The notes: generated by a model not told the origin, from the letters alone. Shown: positions 11,594-18,952, counted from the first letter of the stretch. The stretch is 29,221 nt of DNA from a virus (IMGVR_UViG_3300034119_000450:1-29221); one strand, 5' to 3'. Numbers and translations: made by a program.

Positions 11594-12487
11594 ATGACAG
11601 AAGAATTAAAAATATTACATGAAAAAATACCTGAGTCAACTCCTAGAACTTTAAAACAAATATTTACTAATAAAAAGCTTTGTAAAGAAATACTTAAAAG
11701 AGATATTATTTCTGAAAAACAGCTTGTTACTGAGTATAATATTCCTTTAAGTTATCTTAAAGGATTGAAGTCTAGAAATGTTATCAGTTATTTTAGTACA
11801 AGAGGAGAACTTAATGTCTCTAAAAAAGGATCTAAGTATTATTATTTCTTAGATGAGGTACAAAATTTAATGGGTTATAATATAAAATATAATTCAAGTT
11901 TTGTGTTCCGGTATAACTTAATGAACAGAGTTATTTTAGAATTATCTAAAGAACTTAATCATGACAAGCACACGAGAGTACTTAAAATGTTTCTCAAAGA
12001 TAACAAATCACTAGAAGAGCTTGCTGATATGTTTGATATGAGCCGTGAAAGAGTTACTCAGATATTAACTAAAAGTGCCAATAGGGTTATTTATTTTACA
12101 GCAAGACAGTTTAGAACAGAGGAGCTTGATAGAGAGAGAATATCTCTTTTAAGTGAAAATGAATTACTAAAGAGTCAGAATACACAGTTATATAATAAGT
12201 TCTTAAGAGATAAAGAAAATCAGATAACCAAAGAATTTAATTCTAAACTGCATGTTCAACATTTTCTTAAGCATAGCTATGATATTAAAGATTTAAAGAT
12301 GAGTTACTTGGACTTTGCTTTATCTGTAAGAACATTAAACTGTCTTAAACTAGCTGATATACTCACTCTTGAAGATTTGTTAGTATACAAAAAATCTGAC
12401 TTAATGAAGTTCAGAAACTTTGGTAAGAAATCATTAGATGAACTCTGTTATTGGTTAGAAGATAAGTACAATTGGGTGCTTGAGTAA
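11594..12487 (+). CDS. Transcription regulator: sigma region-4-like HTH fused to RNAP alpha-CTD, 297 aa
   Basis: ATG at 11594 is preferred; an ATG at 11576 overlaps the HNH gene. Residues about 40-90 look like a first helix-turn-helix/wing ([20 protein letters not shown]). About 138-165 carry a sigma-70 region 4.2-like HTH ([20 protein letters not shown]), followed by a coiled-coil linker ([20 protein letters not shown]). About 236-297 match the RNA polymerase alpha C-terminal domain: [20 protein letters not shown], then [13 protein letters not shown]. The alpha-CTD contacts UP-element DNA, and region 4 contacts the -35 box and the beta flap. A single protein with both suggests a phage factor redirecting host polymerase to middle or late promoters. 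That role is inference. Confidence 0.75.
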   Translation: MTEELKILHEKIPESTPRTLKQIFTNKKLCKEILKRDIISEKQLVTEYNIPLSYLKGLKSRNVISYFSTRGELNVSKKGSKYYYFLDEVQNLMGYNIKYNSSFVFRYNLMNRVILELSKELNHDKHTRVLKMFLKDNKSLEELADMFDMSRERVTQILTKSANRVIYFTARQFRTEELDRERISLLSENELLKSQNTQLYNKFLRDKENQITKEFNSKLHVQHFLKHSYDIKDLKMSYLDFALSVRTLNCLKLADILTLEDLLVYKKSDLMKFRNFGKKSLDELCYWLEDKYNWVLE

Positions 12488-12498
12488 AATGATTTATT

Positions 12499-12786
12499 AT
12501 GGGATCAAATGAAGTTATTTTAAGGACAATATTAGATTATTATTTAGATAGACAGAGAGAATTTAGAAGACTTAAAGAAGAACTAAAAACTTGCTGTTGC
12601 TTTCCAACCAGAAGAATGATAAAATTCAGGTTGGAGGAGCTGAATACTATTTTAAGTAGAGATTATACACTTCCTAAGTATGAGTTAATGCAAACACTTG
12701 GTATTAAGTATAAAGAACTTAAAAAGTATCCTGAATTGGTAGAAATAGCTAGGAAGAAAAGAGAACTCAAAAGAATGATAGCATGA
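12499..12786 (+). CDS. Basic helical protein, 95 aa
   Basis: ATG at 12499, following the regulator gene by 11 bases. The protein is helical and strongly basic: ILDYYLDRQREFRRLKEELK, then TCCCFPTRRMIKFRLEELNT and KYKELKKYPELVEIARKKRE. A small DNA- or RNA-binding protein is plausible from charge, but no known fold is evident. The stop overlaps the next gene (ATGA). Confidence 0.7.
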   Translation: MGSNEVILRTILDYYLDRQREFRRLKEELKTCCCFPTRRMIKFRLEELNTILSRDYTLPKYELMQTLGIKYKELKKYPELVEIARKKRELKRMIA

Positions 12787-12962
12787 GTAAGCCAAACACA
12801 AAACAAATTAAAAGCATTGCTGATAAGTCTGAGACTGTTGGTAATGAATTGTATGATGAGTTTCAAAAAAGTAAAAAACTTGAAACTGCAAAAGTAGCTA
12901 TAGCAGCATTTAGAAACACTCTTTATGCAAACAGTTTACTGATTAAGAATGAGAAGATTTAG
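12783..12962 (+). CDS. Small helical phage protein, 59 aa
   Basis: ATG at 12783 overlapping the previous stop by four bases, TAG at 12962. The protein reads MSKPNTKQIKSIADKSETVG, then NELYDEFQKSKKLETAKVAI and an AAFRNTLYAN helix. This ETVGNELYDEF...K..E.AK.AI.A.R.....A pattern resembles short phage proteins of unknown role, with two helices. Tight coupling to the neighbours supports expression. Confidence 0.65.
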   Translation: MSKPNTKQIKSIADKSETVGNELYDEFQKSKKLETAKVAIAAFRNTLYANSLLIKNEKI

Positions 12963-12988
12963 TATTATTTATTTATGATTTAAAATTT

Positions 12989-13750
12989 ATGATTATGAAA
13001 ACAGAATTAAAAGATGCCTTGGCATTACTTAGAAAAATTAAATTTAGCAAAGACTATAAAAAGTTTGCATTCTTAGAAATTAACAGAATTACTGATACTG
13101 AACATATCCAAAAGATGATTACAAGTGTTAGAACTATGGGTGTAGTAAGACCTGTAATTTGTGTTAAAGTAACTTTTATTGATGGTACATCTCAACTGTA
13201 TGTTATTGATGGGCAACATTTATTTAAAAGTCTTATGGCTGAGGATTTAGAAATACCTTATGTAGTAATTGATGTAGAAGATAAAATTGATATGGTTCAG
13301 AAAATGGCTATGTTAAATAATTCTTCTAAGTCTTGGACATTACTTAATTATGTTAATGCCTTTAAAATGCACCTTAGAGACTATTATGAATTAAATGAGT
13401 TAAGAGAAATGTATAATATTGAACCATTAATGTTGGCAACAATCTGTACTAATGGTGCTGCATCTTCAATCTCAGGCTCAAGATTAATAAAATCTGGTGA
13501 ATTTAAAATTACTAATCCAAATGCTCAAGAAATGGCTAAAGCTTTTAATGATTTCTTTTTAAAGATTGGTAGAGCAGACAGATGGGTAAAACATCATTTT
13601 TTACAAGTATTCTTAAAAGCATGGGGCACATATGATCATCAACAGTCTTTAGAAAATCTTAATAAGCATATTGCTACTATTAAGGCTATGAGTGATACAG
13701 GTGCTGCAGAATCTTTTATTAGTAAAAACATATTTAATTTGACAAAATGA
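12989..13750 (+). CDS. ParB/sulfiredoxin-fold protein, 253 aa
   Basis: Start at 12989 (MIMKTELKD), alternative ATG at 12995. Residues about 30-100 have the ParB-like nuclease layout: EINRITDTEHIQKMITSVRT, then MGVVRPVIC, and the signature YVIDGQHLFKSLMAEDLEIP followed by YVVIDV. The DGQH.....A strand-turn-helix is the ParB/Srx core. The C-terminal 150 residues are helical. Phage ParB-domain proteins act as DNA binders, nucleases or regulators; which one cannot be told here. Stop overlaps the next small gene by four bases. Confidence 0.7.
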   Translation: MIMKTELKDALALLRKIKFSKDYKKFAFLEINRITDTEHIQKMITSVRTMGVVRPVICVKVTFIDGTSQLYVIDGQHLFKSLMAEDLEIPYVVIDVEDKIDMVQKMAMLNNSSKSWTLLNYVNAFKMHLRDYYELNELREMYNIEPLMLATICTNGAASSISGSRLIKSGEFKITNPNAQEMAKAFNDFFLKIGRADRWVKHHFLQVFLKAWGTYDHQQSLENLNKHIATIKAMSDTGAAESFISKNIFNLTK

Positions 13751-13911
13751 AAAAAGTAATTGATTTTTTATTGAGTGACAAGGTATACATGATTATCTTA
13801 ATGTGTGCAATACCATATGCTATTGTAAGAGGTAGAATATTTTTTGCAATTGTAGAAATACTTATACTATTTGTTGTTGCTATGAAAGTATTTAAACAAA
13901 AACCTGATTAA
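13747..13911 (+). CDS. Two-helix membrane protein, 54 aa
   Basis: ATG at 13747 overlaps the ParB-like stop, TAA at 13911. There are two hydrophobic segments: KVYMIILMCAIPYAIV and IFFAIVEILILFVVAMKVF, joined by a basic RGR turn and ending KQKPD. No signal peptide. Small inner-membrane proteins between replication genes are common in this genome. Function unknown. Confidence 0.6.
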   Translation: MKKVIDFLLSDKVYMIILMCAIPYAIVRGRIFFAIVEILILFVVAMKVFKQKPD

Positions 13912-13912
13912 A

Positions 13913-15016
13913 ATGATAAAAGACCGACAAGATGTACAAATGGAAGCTCTAGCTGCTACTGATGGTAAGCAGAAATCTTCTGTGGTTTTAGGTACAGGGG
14001 TCGGGAAGACCCTTGTAGGCCTAACTCATATGGATAGAAACACTACACCTTTGATGAAATGTCTTGTTGTGGCACCTAAGAAAGCTATATTTCAATCCTG
14101 GAAAGATGATGCTGTTAAGTTTGACAAGCATCATCTTCTAGGTAGAATAGTATTTACTACATATCTCAGTTTAAATAAGCATAATCCTAAAGATTATGAT
14201 ATTGTATACTTAGATGAGATGCATAGTTTGCTAGATAGCCACCGGGGATTTCTTCAGTTGTATAAGGGTAAAATCTTAGGTTTAACTGGTACTCCTCCTA
14301 AAAGAGGTTATTCAGAGAAAGGTAAGTTAGTTAATGAGTTCTGTCCAGTAGTATATACATTCAAAGCAGATGATGCAGTAGAGAATGGAATACTAAATGA
14401 TTATCAGATTATAGTGCATGAGCTTAGATTGAGTCAAGAGAAGAATTATCAAGTTACTATGAAGACCAAAAGTTATATGACAGATGAAGAATCTAATTAT
14501 ATTTATTGGTCTAGAAGAATTGATGTTGGTGGAGGAGGTATGAACATGCACATGGTCCGGGTAATGAGGATGAAAGCTATGATGGAGTATCCAACAAAAG
14601 AAAAGTATGCTAAGTTGTTACTAGATGACATAGACAGTAAGTGTATTTTATTTGCTAATACACAAGCACAAGCTGATAAATTGTGTCTGGATAGTTATCA
14701 TAGCAACAATCCTAAATCTGAAGAGAACTTAATAAAGTTTAAGTCTGGAGAAATTACCAAACTTTCTACTGTAATGCAGTTGAATGAGGGTGTTAATATA
14801 CCTAATCTAAAACAAGGTATTATTATGCATGGATATGGTAATGAAAGAAAGGCTGCTCAGAGGATTGGTAGGTTGCTCCGGTTAAATCCAGATGACAAAG
14901 CTATAGTACATATTCTATGTTATATGGACACAGTGGATGAGAAATGGGTAAAAGAAGCATTAGATGGATTTGACCAGACTAAAATTGTATGGAAAAATTT
15001 TAATGTGAATTTATAA
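13913..15016 (+). CDS. Superfamily 2 DNA/RNA helicase, 367 aa
   Basis: ATG at 13913. Motifs in order: Q-like start (IKDRQDVQMEAL), motif I GTGVGKT (Walker A, near residue 28), motif Ia VVAPKKA, motif II DEMH (DExH, near residue 104), motif III TGTPP, motif V TVMQLNEGVNIPNL, motif VI AAQRIGRLLRL. The length is near the minimum for a two-RecA-domain SF2 enzyme without accessory domains. Such phage helicases (UvsW- or RecG-like in role) remodel forks and recombination intermediates. Lies directly upstream of clpS. Confidence 0.9.
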   Translation: MIKDRQDVQMEALAATDGKQKSSVVLGTGVGKTLVGLTHMDRNTTPLMKCLVVAPKKAIFQSWKDDAVKFDKHHLLGRIVFTTYLSLNKHNPKDYDIVYLDEMHSLLDSHRGFLQLYKGKILGLTGTPPKRGYSEKGKLVNEFCPVVYTFKADDAVENGILNDYQIIVHELRLSQEKNYQVTMKTKSYMTDEESNYIYWSRRIDVGGGGMNMHMVRVMRMKAMMEYPTKEKYAKLLLDDIDSKCILFANTQAQADKLCLDSYHSNNPKSEENLIKFKSGEITKLSTVMQLNEGVNIPNLKQGIIMHGYGNERKAAQRIGRLLRLNPDDKAIVHILCYMDTVDEKWVKEALDGFDQTKIVWKNFNVNL

Positions 15017-15033
15017 TTTAGTATCTTAATGGT

Positions 15034-15288
15034 ATGGAAGAGCATAAAACACATAAGATTGTAATTTACAATGATGATGTAAATTCATATGAGTATATCA
15101 TGGCTAGCTTGATTAGGTTCTGTAAACATGAGCCTATTCAAGCTGAGCAATGTGCTATCTTAGCACACAATAGAGGAAAGTGCACTGTAAAAACCGGTGA
15201 TTTTATGGATATGTTTGAATTAAAGAATACTTTTGATAACTTAGACATTAAATCAGAAATAGAAGAATATGCAAGTGATATGCATTAA
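15034..15288 (+). CDS. clpS: ClpS N-degron adaptor homologue with very short N-terminal extension
   Basis: ClpS binds proteins with N-terminal Leu, Phe, Tyr or Trp and hands them to ClpAP. The 84 residues align over the whole ClpS core: KIVIYNDDVNSYEYIMASLI, EPIQAEQCAILAHNRGKC, then TVKTGDF. The binding residues N13, D14 and H45 are present at the spacing of E. coli N34, D35 and H66. VNSYEYI resembles the Bacteroidota type (VNTF..VI). Only about nine residues precede the first strand, against about 29 in E. coli, and an in-frame stop four codons upstream rules out an extended start. E. coli ClpS needs that extension to deliver substrates, so this copy may bind without delivering, acting as an inhibitor or decoy. 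Confidence 0.9.
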   Translation: MEEHKTHKIVIYNDDVNSYEYIMASLIRFCKHEPIQAEQCAILAHNRGKCTVKTGDFMDMFELKNTFDNLDIKSEIEEYASDMH

Positions 15289-15550
15289 TGCCGGTAACAA
15301 ACCCAAAAGAATCTCACCATATGAATGGTTAGAAGAGGGTGTAATCTATACAGTAGTGGAAGTAGCCAGAATGAGTTTACAACAAAACAGATATGGCTAC
15401 AGACTAAAAGAAGTTCAGTTGTCTGAACAATCATTTCCTTATGAGTATTATGGTGCTGAAAGATTCATTGCACTAGAACATTTAGCTCAAGCAGCTAAAG
15501 AATCAGAAAAAGTATCTGAACCTCAAACAGCAGATTTAGATTTAGTTTAA
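15269..15550 (+). CDS. Conserved small phage protein, 93 aa
   Basis: ATG at 15269, overlapping clpS by 20 bases. The protein starts MQVICINAGNKPKRISPYEW, then LEEGVIYTVVEVARM, YGYRLKEVQLSEQSFPYEYY and GAERFIALEHLAQA. The order (VICIN.G, a short insert, EG.IYTV.EV, GY.LKEV.L, Y.A.RFI) is a recurrent phage small beta-barrel of unknown role. Its tail (KESEKVSEPQTADLDLV) is disordered and acidic. Coupling to clpS is positional only. Confidence 0.75.
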   Translation: MQVICINAGNKPKRISPYEWLEEGVIYTVVEVARMSLQQNRYGYRLKEVQLSEQSFPYEYYGAERFIALEHLAQAAKESEKVSEPQTADLDLV

Positions 15551-15567
15551 ACTTTAAAAATTTATTT

Positions 15568-15744
15568 ATGAAGACACAATTAGGTATTGTGGCTGTATTG
15601 ATATATACATATGTCATTGTAGGTCACGTGTTTATGTTGTATTTCTGGTATCAGTGGGCTCAGACTCATGGATTCTTTAGTACTTTACTTATAGGACCAA
15701 TTGTATCAGAGATTAAAGGATTATTATTTCCGTTTTTTATTTAG
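15568..15744 (+). CDS. Small membrane protein, 58 aa
   Basis: ATG at 15568 after AAAAATTTATTT, TAG at 15744. One long hydrophobic helix (GIVAVLIYTYVIVGHVFMLY), then an aromatic FWYQW, and a second hydrophobic end (STLLIGPIVSEIK, GLLFPFFI). The next gene begins two bases later. Function unknown. Holin-like size, but the location within replication genes argues against lysis. Confidence 0.6.
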   Translation: MKTQLGIVAVLIYTYVIVGHVFMLYFWYQWAQTHGFFSTLLIGPIVSEIKGLLFPFFI

Positions 15745-15746
15745 CT

Positions 15747-16196
15747 ATGGAATACACTTATGAAGATGTACTAGAGCAATGTGAAAAGGTTAAAGATCTT
15801 CTTAAGGAAGCAAAGAATAGAAGAAGCTTAGACAGAAGAAACTATCTCATTGCACTTTTGTATTATGAATTTGGTAAAACAGAAGAAGTTATTGGCAAAA
15901 TCTTAAATATGAAGAGAGAAACAGTTACTTCTGCCAAATTTCATCCATATCAGTTACTTGAAAACAATGACAGTCTTTTCATTAACAATGTTAAAGACTT
16001 CATAGAATTATTTCCATATGATTTTCCTAACCATCACTCAGCTAAAAGCTCTAAGAAACAGACTGTTATCAATCTGTATCTAGAAAAAGATGTGACAAAA
16101 AAGTTAAGGCATTATATGGCATTTAAGGACATTTCAAGAATTGATATGGCAGTTAAAGATTTAGTAATTAAAGGCTTAAGATTATGGGAAGAATGA
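15747..16196 (+). CDS. Putative DNA-binding protein (HTH plus ribbon-helix-helix-like end), 149 aa
   Basis: ATG at 15747. About residues 25-70 resemble a trihelical HTH: RRSLDRRNYLIALLYYEFGK, then TEEVIGKILNMKRETVTSAK with FHPYQLLE, similar in outline to the DnaA domain IV style repeat found in phage proteins. About residues 108-146 (VINLYLEKDVTKKLRHYMAF, DISRIDMAVKDLVIKGL) look like a ribbon-helix-helix unit. Two binding modules suggest a replication-origin or transcription regulator. The assignments are by eye. Confidence 0.65.
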   Translation: MEYTYEDVLEQCEKVKDLLKEAKNRRSLDRRNYLIALLYYEFGKTEEVIGKILNMKRETVTSAKFHPYQLLENNDSLFINNVKDFIELFPYDFPNHHSAKSSKKQTVINLYLEKDVTKKLRHYMAFKDISRIDMAVKDLVIKGLRLWEE

Positions 16197-16447
16197 AACA
16201 GTTATGCATTGACATTATGGAAGCAAATGGAGGGATACCTCCAGGCATGACAATAGAAGATCTTGTTAGAATGAATGAAATGGAAATTTACAGTTGGGAA
16301 GAATATGAAAGAGAACAGCAAAAAATTAGATTACAACACCTTGAATCAGAAAATCCAGGAGAGGCTGCAAAGGTGGCAGAAACTGAACAAATGTTCAGAG
16401 ACTTCTACAACCAAACCAGAAAAGAAAAAGAAGGGGGTGAACAATGA
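16193..16447 (+). CDS. Charged hypothetical protein, 84 aa
   Basis: Start at ATG 16193, giving the ATGA overlap typical of this operon; an ATG at 16184 is possible. The protein starts MKQLCIDIMEANGGIPPGMT, then IEDLVRMNEMEIYSWEEYER, and is a long charged helix to the end (KIRLQHLESENPGEAAKVAE...). Coiled-coil-like. No family is recognised. ATGA overlap with the next gene. Confidence 0.7.
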   Translation: MKQLCIDIMEANGGIPPGMTIEDLVRMNEMEIYSWEEYEREQQKIRLQHLESENPGEAAKVAETEQMFRDFYNQTRKEKEGGEQ

Positions 16448-16665
16448 AGAGGGGGACTAGAACTTGGATATTGTATTACATGGTTGTAATGCATGGTTTT
16501 GCTGTAATTGGTAGCACAGGGATTGTTATGTATTTATCATTATACTTTCCTGGATTTTGGAATTGGTTATTATTGATTGTTATGTCTTTTTTCAATCATA
16601 GTATATTTGAAAGTATGTTTAAAATAATAAACAGAATTATTAAAAGAAAAGAAAGAATGTATTAA
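16444..16665 (+). CDS. Two-helix membrane protein, 73 aa
   Basis: ATG at 16444. Two transmembrane segments: WILYYMVVMHGFAVIGSTGI running into VMYLSLYF, and WNWLLLIVMSFFNHSIFESM, followed by a very basic tail (KIINRIIKRKERMY), predicting an inside C-terminus. Followed two bases later by a gene with a signal peptide, so this small block may modify the envelope. Confidence 0.7.
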   Translation: MKRGTRTWILYYMVVMHGFAVIGSTGIVMYLSLYFPGFWNWLLLIVMSFFNHSIFESMFKIINRIIKRKERMY

Positions 16666-16667
16666 AT

Positions 16668-17081
16668 ATGAAAAAGTTAGTATTATTATTTATACTGTCA
16701 GTTAGTACAGTAAATGGTCAAATTACAGTAAATGATGGCCCTAAAGCAGAAGAATTATATGATCATCCAATGGGTTTTCATACTCTGTATAAAAATGTAT
16801 ATCCTGATTCTTCAATCATGTATTCTATAGTCTTTAAAGACTGTCAATACCAACAAATTACATCTTATAAAAGTGTAATATTCTTATCTAAAAAAGATAT
16901 AACAGATTTTTTTAAAATAATATTATCTGTCATAGAAACTAAAGAAGATAAGTCATTATCATTTGCTAACCAAGATGTACTTTTGTTATATTCTAATAAA
17001 ACTGTAAAGATGTATTTAGGTGAATCTTTCTGTTGGTGGAATACTAAATGGGTGGAAAAATGTCTAGAAAACATTCATTAG
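16668..17081 (+). CDS. Secreted/periplasmic protein with signal peptide, 137 aa
   Basis: ATG at 16668. The N-terminus MKKLVLLFILSVSTVNGQIT is a classic signal peptide with likely cleavage after VNG or NGQ. No lipobox cysteine is visible. The mature part is mixed alpha-beta (VYPDSSIMYSIVFKDCQYQQ, YKSVIFLSKKDITDFFKIIL, FANQDVLLLYSNKTVKMYLG) with three cysteines. Exported phage proteins often act in superinfection exclusion, but there is no direct evidence here. Membrane-protein genes flank it on both sides. Confidence 0.75.
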   Translation: MKKLVLLFILSVSTVNGQITVNDGPKAEELYDHPMGFHTLYKNVYPDSSIMYSIVFKDCQYQQITSYKSVIFLSKKDITDFFKIILSVIETKEDKSLSFANQDVLLLYSNKTVKMYLGESFCWWNTKWVEKCLENIH

Positions 17082-17272
17082 TACATTTTATAAAGTATCT
17101 TACAGTTTGGATTAGTCAGAACTTAGCTATTCCATTCTGGACAGTAGGTCATATTCATTTGATGACTACTGTATATGAAGATGTTGTAGAAATTATTGTA
17201 TCCTGTGGCATGAATATAATTGTTGCCACAGGATTTATTATTGATTATTTAGACCAAAGAAAAAACAAGTAA
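17060..17272 (+). CDS. Small membrane protein, 70 aa
   Basis: Start at 17060 (MSRKHSLVHFIKYLTVWISQ) or 17048, overlapping the exported-protein gene. Hydrophobic segments FIKYLTVWISQNLAIPFWTV and VVEIIVSCGMNIIVATGFII suggest two membrane helices, with a charged end (DYLDQRKNK). Third of three consecutive envelope-type genes. Function unknown. Confidence 0.65.
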   Translation: MSRKHSLVHFIKYLTVWISQNLAIPFWTVGHIHLMTTVYEDVVEIIVSCGMNIIVATGFIIDYLDQRKNK

Positions 17273-17273
17273 T

Positions 17274-17495
17274 ATGGAAGTAATTATTAAATTTTCGGAT
17301 GAAGATGCATCAGAAGATGCTAGAGTAGCATTAGATGGTTGGAAGTGGAAATACTGTGTAAGTCTTATTGACCAAGAGCTTAGAAATAATATTAAGTATG
17401 ATGAGAATCTTCCTGCTGATGTGTATAAAGCTTATGAATCATTAAGAGATAAAATCCGGGAGATTGTATCTGATAATAACCTAACAATGGAATAA
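17274..17495 (+). CDS. Conserved small phage protein, 73 aa
   Basis: ATG at 17274. The protein starts MEVIIKFSDEDASEDARVAL, then DGWKWKYCVSLIDQELRNNI, KYDENLPADVYKAYESLRDK and IREIVSDNNL. The pattern (strand, acidic helix with ALDGWKWK, DQ.LR..IKYD, YKAYE..RDK.RE) is one I recognise from many phage hypothetical proteins; function unknown. The acidic start could place it as a DNA-mimic or partner protein, but that is only charge-based. Confidence 0.75.
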   Translation: MEVIIKFSDEDASEDARVALDGWKWKYCVSLIDQELRNNIKYDENLPADVYKAYESLRDKIREIVSDNNLTME

Positions 17496-17496
17496 A

Positions 17497-18366
17497 ATGT
17501 CTTTAGTAGAAAAAGTTATTAGAAAGTCTATGATAATTAGACCTTCCGGACGGAGTACTGACTTTATTTCACCAAGTTTTGGACATGGTTGTCTTTATAA
17601 TTGTAGTTACTGCTACATGAAAAGACACAAACCGGAAGGACTTTCTGTAGCTACTAATACTATGGATATCCTAACAGAGATTAATTCACATGTGTGGTTT
17701 GCTGATGTTGAGAAGCCAAATCAGACTGGAGACTTTATTACTTATGATATCTCATGCAATGAAGACTTTGCTCTACATGCTAAGTATCATGAATGGGAAA
17801 GAATATTTGAGTTCTTTAGAGATCATCCACTTGCTATGGGTTCATTTGCTACTAAGTATGTAAATAAGGACTTTCTTAAATTTAATCCAGAAGGTAAGAT
17901 TAGAATAAGATTTAGTATAATGCCTCCAATATATAGGGAGAAATTAGAACCTCAGACAACTTTAATTAGCGAAAGAATATTAGCAGTACAAGAGTTTCTT
18001 GACGCAGGTTATGAAGTACATTTAAACTTTAGCCCTGTTATTGTACATGATAACTGGCTTGATATGTACAAGGCAATGTTTGAAGGTATTGCTTCATTGG
18101 CTCAAAGACAAGGATGGAATGATGATAGAGTCAAAGCTGAAGTAATCTTTTTAACTCATAATGAGGAAAAACATAAATATAATTTAGCACAGAGCCTCAC
18201 AGGTGAGCATCTGTTATGGGTACCTAAAATACAGGAAGGAAAAGTATCACAGTATGGTGGAAAAAACATTAGGTATGAGCATAATAGGAAAGCAGATTAT
18301 ATTAAACAGTTTGTTGAGTTGCATGATGAGATAATACCTTGGAACACAATCCGTTATATTTTTTAG
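17497..18366 (+). CDS. Radical SAM enzyme, spore-photoproduct-lyase-like, 289 aa
   Basis: ATG at 17497, one base after the previous stop. The radical SAM cluster motif C32-x3-C36-x2-C39 lies in SPSFGHGCLYNCSYCYMKRH, preceded by RPSGRSTDFISP as in SPL-like enzymes. The rest follows an SPL-like barrel: FITYDISCNEDFALH, MGSFATKYVNKDFLKF, IRIRFSIMPP, YEVHLNFSPVIVHDNWLDMY and AEVIFLTHN. SPL-family enzymes split UV-made thymine spore photoproduct using SAM and a [4Fe-4S] cluster. In a phage of an anaerobic host, a direct DNA-lesion-repair role is plausible, but another thymine- or DNA-linked reaction is possible. Confidence 0.8.
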   Translation: MSLVEKVIRKSMIIRPSGRSTDFISPSFGHGCLYNCSYCYMKRHKPEGLSVATNTMDILTEINSHVWFADVEKPNQTGDFITYDISCNEDFALHAKYHEWERIFEFFRDHPLAMGSFATKYVNKDFLKFNPEGKIRIRFSIMPPIYREKLEPQTTLISERILAVQEFLDAGYEVHLNFSPVIVHDNWLDMYKAMFEGIASLAQRQGWNDDRVKAEVIFLTHNEEKHKYNLAQSLTGEHLLWVPKIQEGKVSQYGGKNIRYEHNRKADYIKQFVELHDEIIPWNTIRYIF

Positions 18367-18368
18367 TT

Positions 18369-18650
18369 ATGACACTTAGAGATACAGAATTAATTGGTAA
18401 GAAGCTTATCAAAGCAGGATTTTTTAGGTCAAATCATAATCATCATATCTATAGAAGTGCTAACTTTAAGGGAGAGATAATACTTGAATTTAAACTGTTA
18501 TATACAAATAATTGGTATGCAGATATAGAAATGCATATAGATAGTCAAACAGTTATTTGTTATAAAGGACAAGAAGCATTATTTACTCCAGAATGGCTTA
18601 TAGGTGAAATGGGTAAAGTAAAGGCATTATTTCAATTTGCAAGATTATAA
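18369..18650 (+). CDS. Hypothetical protein, 93 aa
   Basis: ATG at 18369, two bases after the radical SAM stop. The protein starts MTLRDTELIGKKLIKAGFFR, then strands YRSANFKGEIILEFKLLYTN, NWYADIEMHIDSQTVICYKG and a closing helix (PEWLIGEMGKVKALFQFARL). A small alpha-beta fold of unknown function. No cysteine cluster or nuclease motif. Confidence 0.7.
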   Translation: MTLRDTELIGKKLIKAGFFRSNHNHHIYRSANFKGEIILEFKLLYTNNWYADIEMHIDSQTVICYKGQEALFTPEWLIGEMGKVKALFQFARL

Positions 18651-18667
18651 ATTTAATAAAGAAAAAT

Positions 18668-18769
18668 ATGAATACAATAGCAATTGTGGTCCTGATGATA
18701 TTTGCAACAGCAGGTCTAATAATTTTTACTCTTAATAGAGAAGATGACCATAACAATCTAGATGATTAA
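18668..18769 (+). CDS. Single-helix membrane microprotein, 33 aa
   Basis: ATG at 18668, TAA at 18769. One hydrophobic segment (TIAIVVLMIFATAGLIIFTL) and an acidic tail (NREDDHNNLDD). It fits exactly between neighbours (17 bases after one stop, three before the next start). Similar in design to the 24-aa peptide at 6781. Confidence 0.5.
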   Translation: MNTIAIVVLMIFATAGLIIFTLNREDDHNNLDD

Positions 18770-18772
18770 GCC

Positions 18773-18949
18773 ATGAGAAAAGTAACAATAACCTTCTTGA
18801 CAGATTGGGAAGATGAAGCTGATGTAAAAGCAGCTGTTCTTGATATTATTAATAGTTATAAGATAGCTGAATTGCTTCCGGAATGTGATGAACCAATGGA
18901 ATTTGTAAAACATAAGATTGCTCCGTTTAAACCAGGTGATGAAAGTTAA
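18773..18949 (+). CDS. Small hypothetical protein, 58 aa
   Basis: ATG at 18773, TAA at 18949. The protein starts MRKVTITFLTDWEDEADVKA, then AVLDIINSYKIAELLPECDE and an end with FVKHKIAPFKPGDES. The VTITFLTDWEDEADVK..V strand-helix start resembles the 73-aa protein at 17274 in outline. Function unknown. Confidence 0.6.
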   Translation: MRKVTITFLTDWEDEADVKAAVLDIINSYKIAELLPECDEPMEFVKHKIAPFKPGDES

Positions 18950-18952
18950 AGT

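Noticed and set aside
16275-16460. Second open frame overlapping the gene at 16193
   Set aside because: It lies within the coupled gene in another frame, has no start context and is low-complexity Lys/Gln sequence.
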